Shown here one piece after another: positions 28,401 through 42,900 of a DNA stretch of 64,000 bases. Each line of letters opens with the position of its first letter. The first letter of the stretch is position 1. The translations under genes and the position numbers were made by a program. The notes beneath the pieces are model-generated. The model was not told where the DNA came from, made no database searches, and saw only the letters and a list, made by a program, of their open reading frames with translations. Location: assembly GCA_019843655.1 (NCBI GenBank), contig JACDQD010000007.1, positions 23,144,365 through 23,208,364 on the forward strand, read 5' to 3'. The stretch comes from Lethocerus indicus. Lineage: Eukaryota > Arthropoda > Insecta > Hemiptera > Belostomatidae.

Positions 28401-29245
28401 TGAAGGCCCTCTGAAATTCTATCCGTAAGGCGATACACATTCCGAACCTGCAAATTGGCTTCTCAGCATAGCCCCACCCCTAGAGCCACTCAGTTGGAGG
28501 GACTTCCCCGCCGTCATCATTTATTACAGTGGGACATATATCACATTTTTCTTACATATTTTCGAAATTTATATTAACAGAAATTACTATTGTAATTTCA
28601 GTCTCGCATTGCTATATTTCAGCTCAACATCTTTTGTTGATGAGAAATCGGTAGTAGGGTAATGGATACTATGTATTTTTTATTTTACTTTGTTTTCAAA
28701 TGAAAGTGTTAGTCACGAATGTGTCCAAGAGTGTTCAATATAATGTATAACCCGCGTGACTGATGTTTCGTCGCTAAACTCAGTACTTTCCGATATAACT
28801 CGAAGAGTCTACAGATAACACCATCAAAGAGCTTACGACCGATAAGCGAAGAAAGAAGGTTAGACATTTTGTTCTGTCCGCTTTGAAGTTCATTTTGAAA
28901 CGGAACGGAGTTTCGTAAATTAACGAACTTTGTACCCGGTGACATATTTTGATATCGCTTCCAGAAATAAAACGTATTATTACTTTGCGCTCTCAAAGAC
29001 GGTAAAAGCATCGTTAGATCTTTAACGGGATGTCGCGGTGTTCCTCTCTCTCCGACATCTGACAGTAAGCTTCAACTGAGGTGGGTTTCGGGTTTTGGGC
29101 CGGATAAAGAAATATATCAACCGGGTCGTTTGAGTCGGAAAACCCGGGAGTTTCGCTATCACGAAATTGAGTTGTTTGCCGGTGACGCAGTCCCCGACCC
29201 CCCCCCTTCAAAAAAAAACTGATAAGATAACAGGGCATGGCACAT

Positions 29246-29288
29246 CCCGCACAGACACACACAAACACAGACACACAGACACAAGCGC
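29246..29288 (+). repeat. CA-rich tract ending in ACAAGCGC
   Basis: Imperfect CA and CAGA units followed by ACAAGCGC, the same suffix seen after CA tracts near 23.30 and 35.97 kb. Confidence 0.6.
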
Positions 29289-31335
29289 CTCTTGCCTGTT
29301 ACCGACGGCCTGCACAAATATATCGCACTTCGCAAAAATCTATTCAGGTAGCGAACGCCGCAGAAAAGTTTTATAATGGGAGTGGCCCTATTGTGGACCA
29401 GGAAACCTTTTATCACCAGGCTACAGACACTCCCCAAATTTACGAACGACTTACGTTCCGTGGAGTTAATCGAAATAATTTTAAGGATACGATACCGTGA
29501 ATGTTACGACAAGTCAAAGAAATATTTGTTTGTTTAAAGTTGCTAAACATTTCCTCATCCTATGAGTATAGGACTTACTTTAAAGCACAACTCTGTTAGG
29601 GTGGTGCTTCACAATAAATTCCTGCATCTAACTCCGCTCTTACTCAACTACACATTTATTTTTTCTGAGCTCTAGTGGCCTACTCCCTAAACTCTTCATC
29701 GGGTTTGTGTCTCGACCCTAATAAGTCATTAAAATGCTTTCAAGAGAAGGAGGAAGAGGCAGAGTTGTAACAGGCAGGTCGGTCCACTAAGCCACCAAGC
29801 GCAAATAGTTTATTATATTTCTTTTAACTTTCTCTTGGTTTGATCATAAGGTCTGGGCTTGTAACAATAAGCCTTGATACGATTCCTTTTAGCAGTTTTG
29901 TGCCTGGAAAATCATGTATTACTTAAACTTCGTCGCAGTCACATTGTTGTCATGTTGCTACCTCAGTACACGTAATACAGTAATTTTAAAAAATACCACG
30001 GATATTGTGACATACCAATATATAATCAAATATCCTTTATTATAATACATTTTATCATCAATGTATTTATGTTAAAAAAAATAATATGCCTCTGTTGATT
30101 TCACAATGGAATCACGAGGTCCATGAATCAGGGCCAGTGGGAGGTACAAAAAATAATCGCTTCTCATCCGAACGAAAACAACATATTATCAACGAGGCGT
30201 AAAGACCCCAGGCCACGTTTTAATTCAGGCGGCGGTTTATGAATGTAAATTAATCGATGGGTTACAAATAAATACCGCGAACGAATAGTGTAAACACAGA
30301 AGGGAAGGCGTATATTATCGCGCATGCAATGACGCAGCCGCAAAAATGATCGGCGATAGCGTTATCGGAGTGGTCCGACGCCAACGACCATCCCACAAAT
30401 ACATGATGAGAAAATATTCAGATTTCTTGAAGACTCGCCAAATTGTAAATCCCAAATGAGGATTTTAGCCAGACTATTGGTTTACATTAATCGTAGGATT
30501 ATAGCGGTTCTATATAAGGACTCGTCTGTCTAAGAGGGAAGTGGCCCCAGGACCGACGCAAGATGGCTATTCCGTGTTTTGCTTGAAGCCTAGAACTGAG
30601 GCCTAGAAATTTTCTAAAAAATCGGATTACACCAAAACCTGCTTCAAATTACAACGAGGGTTATACTTTCAGATAGTATTTATTTTTCGCTACGAATTTC
30701 TCTTTCTTGTCGATACAATAGGAAACGCAATGGAAACTTGTGGCGTCACTAAACCTGATATTACAACTGTCGGCCTCCCCAAAAAAAATTAACTAAATTA
30801 GTTGGCCCTTTTTAAGTGGACACTGTTAACCAATCTAAAAGATACACCACTTAAGTTTTTAGATGTTCTTGCCGGCCAAATGCGTGCTGGTGCGGAACGG
30901 AAACGGTCCAGTCTAAATTTACCGCCGGTTTTCGAAGAAAGCCTGAAACCGGACGCCGATTCATCCACGAAAATAGTTTGCGGAAGGAAACATGAAAGCG
31001 ACATCTGGCGATGGGACGCGGCTGCCCGTATCCTACTACCGTCCAAACTGAAACCCGGTTGCAATTTGTCGGTTTTCAGGAACAAACGGACGGTTTTTGG
31101 CTCTCGCATTGGCTCGATTAATTTATTTATTTCACCCGCTCCTAGTTTTGAAAATACGCCATTCCCCGACCTAACTTCTTGCCCCGTTCTTGTTCCAAAC
31201 TCATACTGTTCTCCCGGTAATTAACTAGACAGAATGTAGGTAATATAGGTGTCTACAGACTGTCAAAGAAACAAACTTTACGTAACCTAATTAGGTGTTG
31301 TGTAAATCTGAATCGTGGGGCGAATGTCTACCCAT

Positions 31336-31374
31336 TTGGTCTTACGCTAGACCGGTTCTCATCGCCCCGTTGGT
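31336..31374 (-). repeat. Decayed hammerhead-like motif, copy 6
   Basis: On the minus strand the 3' half is exact (AACCGGTCTAGCG, then AAGACCAAA in the flank), while the CTGAAGA half has decayed to CAACGGGGCGATGAG. Inactive by loss of the core. Confidence 0.55.
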
Positions 31375-31741
31375 AATATAACCCAAGAGACACAGTAACA
31401 CCTGGTTACTGCACTGAAGAAGACTAGACATTTCATCCCAGCAGTAACAACGTGGTAAACCTGTATGATTCTTAAAGTAGTTGTTTCGCAGACGGTTCGA
31501 CCAAGGTTATCTCCAGTGTGGTTTCCCTGACTGCCTTCTCCCGACTGATTGTGTTAGATTAAAAAAAATTTCTATTAGCGTAAGCATAAAATAAATGCGA
31601 ATCGTTATAAATTATATCAAAGAAATTAATAACATTTAACATATTAATTAATATTGGGTTTGCTCTTGTAATTTTATCCTTTTCTATCGTTGGACGCAGC
31701 CTTGCAAATCCATTAGTGCATACGAAATATAGTTTTTTTAT

Positions 31742-32060
31742 AGGAAAAATCATCACTTGTGGGCTGGAAAATCTCACATTTATTGATGTTTATTATATCG
31801 TCTCTCTTTATTGTGCCACATTTTTGCAATATCGTGGGTGACCACAAAATATATTTGCATACAATTTCCAAGTACTGCAGAGAGATAGGCTTTTTCACCA
31901 AAATTGCTCCTCTGGTTTTCGGATTTATTGCTTGGGAAGTGGCGCTCAGCTCACTTCATCACAGCCTAATAATACGAAAGTGGCTACCAACATCGTGCAG
32001 CCGCTCGTTTCCTCGATATTGCAAACTATTTTTCATTAAACAAATTGCTTTTTTACCCCG
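31742..32060 (+). repeat. Diverged repeat, member B of a pair with 10.4-10.8 kb
   Basis: Aligns in opposite orientation with 10,436-10,762. In the best 80 bases the differences fall often at third codon positions of a shared frame (CTT/CTA, TGT/TGC, CGT/CGC, CCA/CCT, CTG/CTA, TTC/TTT), which suggests descent from a coding sequence. The surrounding 147-codon frame (31,759-32,202) has no domain I recognise. Confidence 0.6.
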
Positions 32061-35000
32061 TTACTTACTCGATTTATCGCTTTTTTTCTGTTTCTCTCGT
32101 CAACAGAATTGTGCAAATTTTGAACCTATTTGCATCATTCGAGGTTTCGAAAGGTATCGCACTGCAGCAAAACATCGTTGCAGTGCAGACAGGATGCCTT
32201 AGCATCATATTAGGAACGAAATATGATAATGACGTTCAGGTAATAACTATAAATTTTACCCAATATCCTGTAAGAGAATCTCCTTTAACAGTTGTCAGAT
32301 CTGTCAGTGAGTCTCAACTTATAAATTGTATTAAGCTGCGCATTTTTTTCCACGACAATTCATTAAATATAATACAATAATTTTCTTCCAAATATGTTTT
32401 GCTGTTACTTCATGGTTTATAACGTATTGTGGAAATCTTCTCGCGGAGAACTACTGTTCGGATAATTAATTACACGGTACATAAACATTATTTTTCGGTA
32501 CATGGTGCCAGAAAAACAGAGAACACTTGAGCGTCGGTTTGGAAACAGTCCCTTTATATTTGCGGGGAGGTGAACACTGAGCCCATCTGATAACGTGGGC
32601 ACTGCTTCCAAACACCCTCCACGAATACCAACACGTTGGCTTAATTTGTTAAACGTATTCAATTACACTGTAGACTCAATGTCCATTCAATATCGGCAAA
32701 CCTTAATATCGGAAACCCCGATTCAACAAGGAACCCAGCGCAACCTTAATTTTATTAGTTTTTAATCGTGTTAGTTTAAAATATTAATAATGGGTTTCAA
32801 GATGCTGCGACTTAAGTCGGAATTACAGTAAAAATTCACTCTCCAGCTCGATTGTATGTAAGAATTTTTCCTTCCCAGACGAGATATGATTTTTCCAAGC
32901 CCCCTGTTATCTGAAAACCCACTAGTGAGCTCAAACTGAAATCATTAAATTACTCATAAAAGCTTGACTGTAGTTAGTATGATTTGGTGGCAATTTTAAA
33001 TATATTGTTGCCCGAATAAATATCCCATTTGTTTTATCTCTTATTTTTGCCTATGCGTACAGCTGTGTTCTTACGATAGAATGTTCGGAAAGGCGGATTG
33101 GGGCGTTAACAATGAGGTAATTTTTTTCTATACCTCTCCGTCTTTTATATTTAAATGAGGCGAGCTCCTCTGGGCTGTGGGCTGTGGGTTAGGTTGGCGG
33201 CCTTGGTCGGGCCGGGTCCAAGTTGGCAAACTCTGTCATAAGGCTAATTATAGAAAAGCCGCTATTATGTTACTTACTCTCACTTCTCCCACTATTCGGA
33301 ATGGTCGGGCCGAACATTTTCCGACTTTTGAAACTTTCGAAATGCGCGGGACAAGCGCTGAGTTCTTCCCTCGGGATCATTCGGCCGGACAAAAGTGCGG
33401 AGGTAGCCCTTAAGATATTTCCCATTTTGGAGGGACTTTAAGGGATAATAAACGCGATATTTAAATCCAATCTGAATATATTTTCGCCATCCCTTTTACT
33501 GTGTACGTGATACTGACAAGATTATAATAAAATTGTGGGGACAGTATACCTCCCCAGGTTATATATCGCCTATATAGTGTACTTAAGGAAAAACGTGAGG
33601 TGCTTTGCGAGGAGTGTCGCCGATGAAAATTCTTGGGAATAAAAACTGACGGCGGAGGAGGAACGATTCAATTCAGAACGAAAGGTTAATGAACCAGTCA
33701 CCGGGCAGTCTTGATAGCAGAAATATCATACATGCCAACCAGAAGGGAGAATCAAATAAAAAAAATATTAATAAGAGACACAATTTATCGGGAAAAATAT
33801 CGCATGACTCTATTGTACTGAACCTATTTTATGATAATAAACGCCGGGAAGGGTCCTTTTGTCAACGGATTTCCCATCGCCTAGGACTTCGGGGTGGGAA
33901 CCGGTCGGATACGTCGACGGCTGGAATTTTTACGATTTCTCGCCCGGTATAAGTTTCGCGATAGCCGGCCGTCCAATAGGAGGCGAGGCAAATACAAAAA
34001 GGGGGCTGGCCCCCGTTAACGATAGCCCGTCGCATCGCGGCTCTCCACTTCAGGAGACCAGCGGATAGTTTGTGAGCGCCCAAACAATTCCCTCGGGGAT
34101 TGTGCAATTCCCAAACCGGCTTGGCGGCCCCCTGCGAAACGCCCCCGGAACGCCAATAAAGACGGCCGTTAAAAGGGACCCTCCGTTCCCAGAAATTGTC
34201 TTAGGATAAATCCAGCCGGCCCGACCCGACTGAAACTGCAGTTGAAATGCTATAACTGCATTGCGCCAGTTCCTTGACAGAAATTTAGGAGACTTCCCAT
34301 TTCAACGGGTAAATACAGTATTCCACTTTGATTATAAATATTTTTAATTTGGTGCGCTATTGCAAACAGTGATTTACTGAAGTACTAATTTTACTTACTT
34401 TTTATAAAATATGGTCACGAATATTGACCAGATTGCACCTTCATTAGAAAAGATCTGCGATAACCAGTATCTTTTAAAGGCGAAATTTAGACCCACGAAT
34501 AGGTAAAAAAATTATAAATTTTCAAAGTCACCCTCTTAATTCATTCGACTAAACTGTCTCCCCAGATTCCCTTTCGGCTTTTTAAACAGCTTTTTAAAAA
34601 CAGGAAATGAAAAAACATTGTTTCGTAGATATGAATAATTTATCCTCATATAATTATGTGAGCAAATATTTAGCTGTCTATATTTAAATAGATATGTCAA
34701 ATGACAAAAGATAAATAACAATTGTCCGTAGCGAAACAACAGCTGTATGATTACTAGTACGACTAGTAGTGATATCGACCGTACATTATAGCTGAACTAG
34801 TTATCCTAAACCCGTTTAGCCTCGGACGAAAGAAGCTATCGGACGCAGAGCATTACTCAGGTCGTAGTCTTTAAAAAACAAAGAAAATAGTAGTAGCAAA
34901 AGAGGAGTGCCGAGAATTTCATACGGTTATAAATGACCGCGCTATCAAATCGCCAAAGCCGAGACCTGTTTTTTTCGAAGGTAATTTGGAGACATTCCAA

Positions 35001-35372
35001 GATTTAGTTCGGTTTTTCTTTTTTTCCCACCCGGTTCCCGAATACGTTTCTGTCGGGTTTCGAAAAGCTGATTGCGTCGACGTTTCCAGGTCTCAAAATA
35101 CGGATGGGTATGGAAGCGATCCAGAAGATAAGAGGTGACTCATCCCCCTGTCTGGGTCTACCCGTATTTTCACGCTCCCTCACTGGCACGATACTCCCTC
35201 CGCCCCCACCCCCTTACAACTTGTTTCGTCATGGACATTTTCTGTTACTATACCGTCCCCCTGTCACCGAATTAAGAGGACCGTCAGTGAGTAATGGGTA
35301 CTTAAGGTGACAAGAAGCACATGATTAGAGTGAGCGGAATTGATCGATTTTTACATTATTTACTTAATAATT

Positions 35373-35377
<5 letters not shown>

Positions 35378-35420
<43 letters not shown>
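35378..35420. repeat. (TA)n microsatellite
   Basis: TA run of about 21 units, followed shortly by a small GAGAGAG tract. Confidence 0.95.
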
Positions 35421-35422
<2 letters not shown>

Positions 35423-35949
35423 CGGGAAAGAGAGAGAGGGGGAGGTTTACGAGGTGCCCCATATGTAGCCAGTGTCCATTTGAACCACCATATGACACTG
35501 ACGAAAACGAAGAGAATGCTATAACTTTAGGCTAATATTAATTATTCCACCAATTTTGAACCAAGCGGAAACTCCATTTCCAAATATCTATTATTCAAAT
35601 ACAATTAATAATGGAGAGTAGGAGAGTTAAACCGGGTAAATAAAATCTGGTACATTTCTCTCTGTAATGACAAAAGGCTCCATTCACTATCAACTTTCTT
35701 CCCATAAATGTGCCTGTACATATCATATATATGTACGTAAATACATACTAACAGATAAGTTGTACTTATAAACGTTTTGACCACAAATTTCAGTAGGGGA
35801 AAAAACAAGAGTGACTTTGGCCATAACGACATAACTGGGACACAAAGTGGGTGGAATGGGCGTGCTGGTGTTTCAAGTATAAAAGGTGGGCGTTTTGTGG
35901 GGGGTGTGGTTTTTGGGGGGTAGTTTACACCCCGCACGGGTCAAACAGA

Positions 35950-35978
35950 TACACACACACACACACACACACAAGCGC
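35950..35978 (+). repeat. (AC)n microsatellite ending in ACAAGCGC
   Basis: About 11 AC units followed by AAGCGC, like the tracts near 23.30 and 29.28 kb. Confidence 0.9.
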
Positions 35979-38900
35979 ATCCCCTAAACGAAATTGACAC
36001 CTATGAGCCCACCACCGGGCCTAACACCTCCGCTAATGATACGCTTTCGTAATCGTATGCACCCCACCATCGCACACCCACCACACATCGCCCCATTGGT
36101 TTTCATATCTTGCATTACCTGCCAACTGAAACAAGCCCATCATTCGAATCATCCCATCGCTTATATTAAAACAGTTATTTTCTTGTTTCATATTAATATC
36201 AACCGTTTGTCCTGGTTAACGCAAGCCCATGTACAACCAAGAGATAATACCATTTCTCTCAACTCGATTTTTTGTATCCACTCGCATATATTTTCTACAG
36301 GACGAATTCTATAAGTCATCAACCCTCGGTATTGACCAAGGGTTGTTTTATATATTTGTCTTGTACGCAAATTCATTGTAATTCGATTATCTCCGTTTAG
36401 TTCTGGCTGCCTCGCGCGATCGGATGACTAGAGGACAGTCACCGAGGTCCATTTGCCGATTTCACTAAGCTTAAGTAGAAGAACACAACGGGTAGGTTTG
36501 TTTGAATATAACAAAAAAATAGTATAACTAAAAGTTGTCCTTTCATCCCGTAAAATTGGACTACGCTTAGCGTTGAGAAACTGCTAGCGGTGGTTACTAA
36601 TTAATGGGAATGACGGCAAGAAGTCTGCGGCCAGATCAAACGAGATGTCGCGGGTTGCGAAAACATTATTCACAACGGCTATAAACTTATTTCCCTCTTC
36701 ATATTTCTTTAAATACTTTATTATGCTGATAATTACGATATGTTGAATTTAAATTTGTCGCCGGGCCCCTGAGATTTTCCGTCTATCTAGATGCGAAAAG
36801 TTTTGAACAAAACTGGACCACTTGAATCCGGGATTTATGTACTCTAGAGCCATGAACCACTCCGATATTTTTCAACCGGTCTGAGAATCGACTATTACAA
36901 ACATGCATTGAGCGTAGCATTGGAGGATACTCTACAAGGAAGAGTTTTTTCATTTCATTCTATTTTCTAGGTGGTATTTGAAACATTTGTGTTCAACCTT
37001 AAATTCTGACTAATTTGCTCTTCTTTATCGTGGGCTCATTCCTGCCATTGGTATCTCCTCACGAATACTCGACAAGGAAACTATTCCCCTTTTCCGAGCA
37101 AAGCACTTATACCGACGTCTCTGAAGTTTTTAAGCTCGAAAGTAAAGCGCTGCAAGCCGAAAGTCAACCTTCGCTTTACTCTCGCGGCGCGGACGGTTTA
37201 TTTTTACTGTGCCGGCAAATTTAGCCCCGGGAGCCCGAATTTCGGTCTTATTTCAGTGACGCCCTACCGTTTGTTATTCGAAGGTAATGGAATGCGCTCT
37301 GCCGCCTTCTCTAAACAACATCGCTTCTAAAAAGCATATTTAGGAAAGTGGTTTCGCGTTACAAGTCGCGTTATCAGTTCTGAAAGACACATGACCCGAA
37401 TGATTTTATTCGAATGAAAATATACAGCACCCAGCAGATATACTATTTTGCATCGGGTTTCTGTAAACAGCATGTAGTCGCTATTTTTTGGAAGAATCAA
37501 CAGCTAAACATTGTGAAAAACCAACTATATAGACAAAACATTTCCGATGGATAACTCAGTTCTGTACAATAAAAAATGTACTATTGAATTTCTTGTGTTT
37601 TCACTGAGTAGATGCTATAGCTAAAATGTTTGTTTCGTAACTATGTTTTTGTCGAAATTTTAGGAAAATTCGGCCCGCCACTGTAGTGTACACCAACCAT
37701 ATACCTATTGGCGGTGTTCCTAGTATCGCCAGTATTTCATCGCGATAAGTGGACGGTCAGTTTCTGAAAACCGCCGGTCGGGAGGAAGTCTGAGACACCG
37801 GCGGAAAGAGTAAAGAGGAGGAGAGGCGAAGGAAAAAGGACGAAAAGAAATTAGAAAGACAAAAAACGAAATAAAATATCGGAGGGCGATGACTTCCTCC
37901 GGAGAGTACACGCATACAGAATAAGACGGGACGATGCCAACTCGCCCGTCGTTTCCGTTCTGAATTCTGATTCCTGAGTCTCTCATATGGTGAATTTTCG
38001 ACATGAACCCTCGTCGGACCCAGCAGCGCCATTCAAAAGATCGATGGGTGGTCCAGTCCCCGTGATGCCTCTTCCCGCCTCAATATGAGCTCAAAGCCGG
38101 ATATGCAAATGTACAGAATACTGTACGCAGAATACGCTTGGGATTACGGGCTGTAATTTGGTTGACATTTTCATCCTGATATATATTAAAACGCGCACAG
38201 AAACGTACTTCGGGCGAAGGACGTTAGTCAGCCCTCATGAATCATTTGCACAGCAAGGTTTGAATTCTTTCATTTCACTATTCAACGCTGTAGCGTAAAT
38301 CACAAATGTTCACTCCGCAAACTCCAGCAAGAACTGAGAGCTTTCCACTTCTTGACCGAATGCCAGTTGCTAAACGCGTTTCGAGCCCAGAACTTCGAAA
38401 AAAGTTCACTCGTCAACAGACAAAAAAATTCATTTAATAATTTCGATTTCGGTTATCAAATGTATGCAATCTACAGATAAATTTTCGTTATCAACTAATC
38501 AAATGGCCCAAGTTATCACATGAAATTACGCAGTTCTCAATACCATATCTTCACCGAAATGATTTGTTTTCCAGGAAATGCTAACAGCTGTCGTTCAACA
38601 ATTTTGGTTCTGTTCATCTTTAGTTGCGAGGCGTTTTTGAGTTAGCTAAGGAAAAAAGGATGTCAAAGTGCAATAAAACATGTTAGTTACAATGTGTAAA
38701 AATAATTTATTTTAAATTATAAAAAGAATTAAATCTAAACATCGTCGATTGGTTTGATTGGAGCTGTATGAATTAGGCGAACGCCGTGAACAAACGGACG
38801 CGGGCGTATTAGCTGTCTAGCAAACATGTGCTACACAAATGTCATTCGAATGTAGCGTCCATTTTTCTTCTTTTGTGTTTGCAACCGTATAAAAGTATTT

Positions 38901-39793
38901 CATGTTCGACGGATTTGGAGAAGTGTTTGATAGATGCAGTCGGCAAACATGGCGTGAAAACAATTCCGGCAGTTTACTCGCTGTACAATTCAAGTTGTTA
39001 ACCTTCAACCTAGATCTAGTCATCATTGTACAGTTAGAAATCATTTGCGAGGCCTTTCCCAGCAGTTTCTGTAGGCGTTAAGTAAAATATAAAGCATTTT
39101 CTTTTTAATTAATGAAAATTTTCAAAATAATTTCTTCCGAGTCTATTTGGTAATTTACATACAGCTATATTTCACATTTTTCTGTTTGTTAAATAAAACA
39201 ACGTATTGGGCATATAACAATAGAGAAGAAAATTGCTCTGATCCATTGGCAGTATAGAAATACAGACCTCTATACCTAAGTAAAGAATAATCCATAGGCG
39301 AAATATTAGACGGATAATGAAACATCGGCGATTAGCTGTCCAACTTTGGAAAAAAATATATAAACTAGTCTCTATATAACGGCTTTCTGTTTCCCCTCGT
39401 TTGGCCTCCGGGAAGCATCCTGTGAGCCCCCACACTACGTTATTACCTTCGTACAGTCTTGTCTCCTATAAATCGTATGGTAAAATGGTATGTACGGAAA
39501 ATATTGTGGATTATATATATATTTCCTCAATCTCTTCACATTCAAATTGTTAATTCATAATTTAGATTGTTCAGTATATTTAAAATTGATGTAATATAGG
39601 AAGCTGACCTCTGACCCGGCCTTGTTTTCCCTTATGGAAACCATAGGGGACGGAAAAAAGGGACTGTTTGATGTGGCTTCGAATTAATTATTGCTTATGA
39701 AAACACGTGGATTGTTCCAGTTTAAAGGGGGGTTTAAGTGTTGAGCCGAATGAATCGGTAAGGCCGTGAAGAGGAATGAGACAGCGACCTTGT

Positions 39794-39819
39794 TCTCCTC
39801 CTCCTCCTCCTCCTCCTCT
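39794..39819. repeat. (CTC)n trinucleotide repeat
   Basis: About eight CTC units. Confidence 0.9.
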
Positions 39820-39897
39820 TACTCGGCCGGAACCCAGTTATACTACACTTGATGGGGGTCACACACTACACTTGAGTGCCGCACACCGCTACACATT

Positions 39898-39940
39898 TCG
39901 ATCTTAACCCAGACCGGTTTCAGCTTCCCGCCATTGACCA
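39898..39940 (-). repeat. Decayed hammerhead-like motif, copy 7
   Basis: On the minus strand: GGTCAATGGCGGGAAGC, TGAAACCGGTCTGGG, then TTAAGATCG in the flank. GAAAC, CCGGTC and the GATC flank survive; the CTGAAGA box is lost. Confidence 0.5.
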
Positions 39941-42900
39941 AGGGGATACGACGTGGCGCTCGTCTCATTTCGGCTGCTCACCAACCATTCCCTATCGCAG
40001 TCTCCAGTTTACACTGAAGTAAAGTAACTCGAGTAAATTGGGAGTGACATTGTTGTGAGGTCCAACACTCTATAGAATCGGTTAATTAGTCCAACAATTA
40101 TCCCAGCACATACTAACGTTCCGAGAACATGATGTGAAGTTTCACAATTTCTATATCAAAATTTATGGTTGCCCAAGATATGTAAATACAATATTTTTGT
40201 GACATTTGTTGGAAAGTTTTTTTATTAATTCAATAATTATAACAATTTAAATAACACGTCGTAATAATAATAGTATTTAAAAAACGGAAATGTAACAAAG
40301 CGTTAACACCGATCAATTAATATTGTTATGAAAAAATATAGCATTATGTTGTGTAAGTATATCACTGTATTAGTGGTGGGATATGCTACATACCACAAAG
40401 GCACATTACATAGGGACAAGCAGAAGCCACTTTTGGCATCAGATAAGTGAGAGGAGATAGAAAATCTGGAGTGTTTTATTTCCAAACCCTTATAGAATCG
40501 ATATCTTGAAGCAAGACTTACTTGTGCTGTCCCAGAAAGAGACAGAGAAAAAAAATTCCGTGGATCTCGCAGATTTTATTCTGCAAATTTAGGTTGCTTC
40601 AGCTATACGACATATTTGGCTTTGAGTTGGATTTACAGTAATCTGAACTGTTGAGATTGAACAGTAAATTTCTTATAGGACAATCGCAATTCCTAGTTTT
40701 AGATTTATGAATATGTCAGAATTTACAGCTTGTTAACCGTTATTTAATATTCAAAACAAACGACGGCGGTAGGTAATTTGAAGCGTGATATTGCCTAGAT
40801 TTGCTGCTGTAATAGACCACAAATAGATCAACGTACGTTGGGGATTAAATTGATACATTAATTAGTTACCTGTGTAGGCGCTATTAAAGCTTATTGCGTT
40901 ATGTACGTGTGGGAAGTACTGAATTGATTGAGGCTGTAATTGACATATTTGTTGTATTTGTTAACCGCTGTAAACATTTTTAATGTTTATTAAAATAAAA
41001 TAAAATCGAATTAATTATTTTTCAATTCAATGATACGGTACGGGAAAAAGTTGTCCGATCTTTTGTTCTGAACAATCATTCGAACGCGCTTTTTCACTTT
41101 CCGGGATCATCCGCAACCGCCCAAACGATTTTCTGTTTATCTGGCTCTATGCTAGGCCGTTTTCGAAAGTTCTTTAATGCAGGGAAGTACTTATTCACGG
41201 CGGTTGCCGCTGAAGTAGAAGTTTCGAAGGGAAGTGCTGACGTCGTGCTACAGTGTTTTGTAAGCCTCACTTCTGGCTGTGGCGAAAAACGGAAAGTTTA
41301 AGACTACATAAATCAGCGGAGAAAGTACTCGTGCGATATGAGATAACTAACAATTTTGTAATAAATTCATAAGACTTATTATGAACTAACATCGAGTGAC
41401 AATAATATATTAAGAACTAAACAGATAATGGATAAAAAAATGTTATTCCTAAGAAAATATGCACTCGGCAAGCAAAAAAACGACTATTTTGTGTAGAGTT
41501 TTTCTTCTAACAATTTTTATATAAACTGATAATGATCTTCGCATATTTTATAGATATATAACTACGTAAGCTTATCGTTATTAAGTTATCGTTAACCGAT
41601 AAGCGTCAGTTCGCAGTGTACTTTCATTTTGAAATCCATAATTCAATAGGTTCAACAATCCATTTGAAAGCCGAAATAACTTGTTTTTATTTTGTTATAA
41701 ACTAAACCCGATAGAATAACGAAGAGCTCAGTTTAGTCTGAATTCTTAAGAAATAACTTTCGGTTCAATAAAAATGGAAGCATTTAAATTGATCAATGCA
41801 GTAGTTATTATTGGCCAGAAATCGTGATGACAGTGGTTTTTCTAGGGGGTGGTGGTTTGGAGATGGCGTAGGTGACTTAGGTGAAATTCATTTTACAACC
41901 CTGTGTATCGGTGTTCTGTGGGGTTTTGCGTTTGGCTTTAGGCAGCGTTTCGCAAAACGAATAATAACCGAACCTTTATTGAAAACTCTCCCTTTCTGCG
42001 GGAGAGGAATAGGCCTACGCGGGGGTATTTGGGAGACTAAAGCCGGGGCTAAATTGGGCCGATAGAATGGTGTGTATGTGTGCTATGGTGAGGGGTGAGA
42101 CTCGGCTGTATCGACCCGGTTAGGGGGTGGATGCCGCCATGTTGCCAGGGCTGCCCCTCCACAAGTTAGCCGGGCAAAAATATCTCCCCCACATAACCCC
42201 CCTCGACTCCTCTATTATATTGGGCGGTTCAAAAATCCATCCCCGTCCCTCGAGTGCGTGCCTCTCTCAAGTGACCTGGGTTGCACCATTTTGGATAGTG
42301 GAGTACGGGCCCGAAAGTGGCATTTTCCGTCGTAACTTTTACCGGGTGGCGGTTGGCAGACCTGTCGTTGAAAAATTCGGTAATCCTCACACTGGAATTT
42401 TTCGGAATTCTAATTCTACGGTCAATAATGACAAATATATGTCCTTCTGTATCAACGCATTAATTCCTTTCCCTAATATCATCCCCAAGGTAGTGGACGA
42501 AGGCGTAGGTATTTCTGCAGCGGTATATGACATACAATTTCAATGGAGTGCACTGTTAGCAATAGAGAAGATATGACTTAGCTAAATATGTGGAAACACA
42601 AGTTGTTGAGAAGTTGAGAATAGTCAATACTCAATCCATTACTATAACTGTAACGGAGGATTGGCCTGAACAAATTCTTTGAACTGTTTGATAATAGTCA
42701 GTTTTCGAATGACAAACATTGAAATGAAACTCCTAAAAAGCGTCAAAGCATTTGGAAGTTATCTGAGATATCTTATCAAAACTAAATACGCTAAATAAGC
42801 AACTCAATGAGAAAATAAGACCCTCGATTACGAAAAATTCGAGATATTTTGCGTCATTCCACTTCTGGGAATATATCGAGAGAGTGAAGAACCTCGCAGA

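Larger units (their letters stand above)
21883..31741. other. Intergenic region, no gene recognised
   Basis: No supportable exon. Contents: a purine-rich GAGA tract (23.1-23.4 kb), a (TA)n tract at 25.4 kb, a CA-rich tract at 29.25 kb, and a CpG-rich block at 30.80-31.22 kb that is open on both strands for over 100 codons but encodes nothing I recognise. One hammerhead-like relic lies at 31.34 kb. Confidence 0.55.

Noticed and set aside
30798..31224. Open frames of 140 and 103 codons on opposite strands
   Set aside because: Overlapping open frames on both strands in a CpG-rich block are expected from low TA/stop content; neither product is recognisable.
38180..38245. TATATATTAAAA followed by an ATG and a possible donor
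   Set aside because: No initiator at the expected distance and no continuing coding exon.
41570..41605. 8 bp perfect stem (GCTTATCG/CGATAAGC) with a long loop
   Set aside because: Short stem with a loop of about 20 bases; several are expected by chance in 64 kb.
42127..42576. 149-codon open frame on the plus strand
   Set aside because: No recognisable domain, no splice or promoter context, and composition like the surrounding intergenic DNA.
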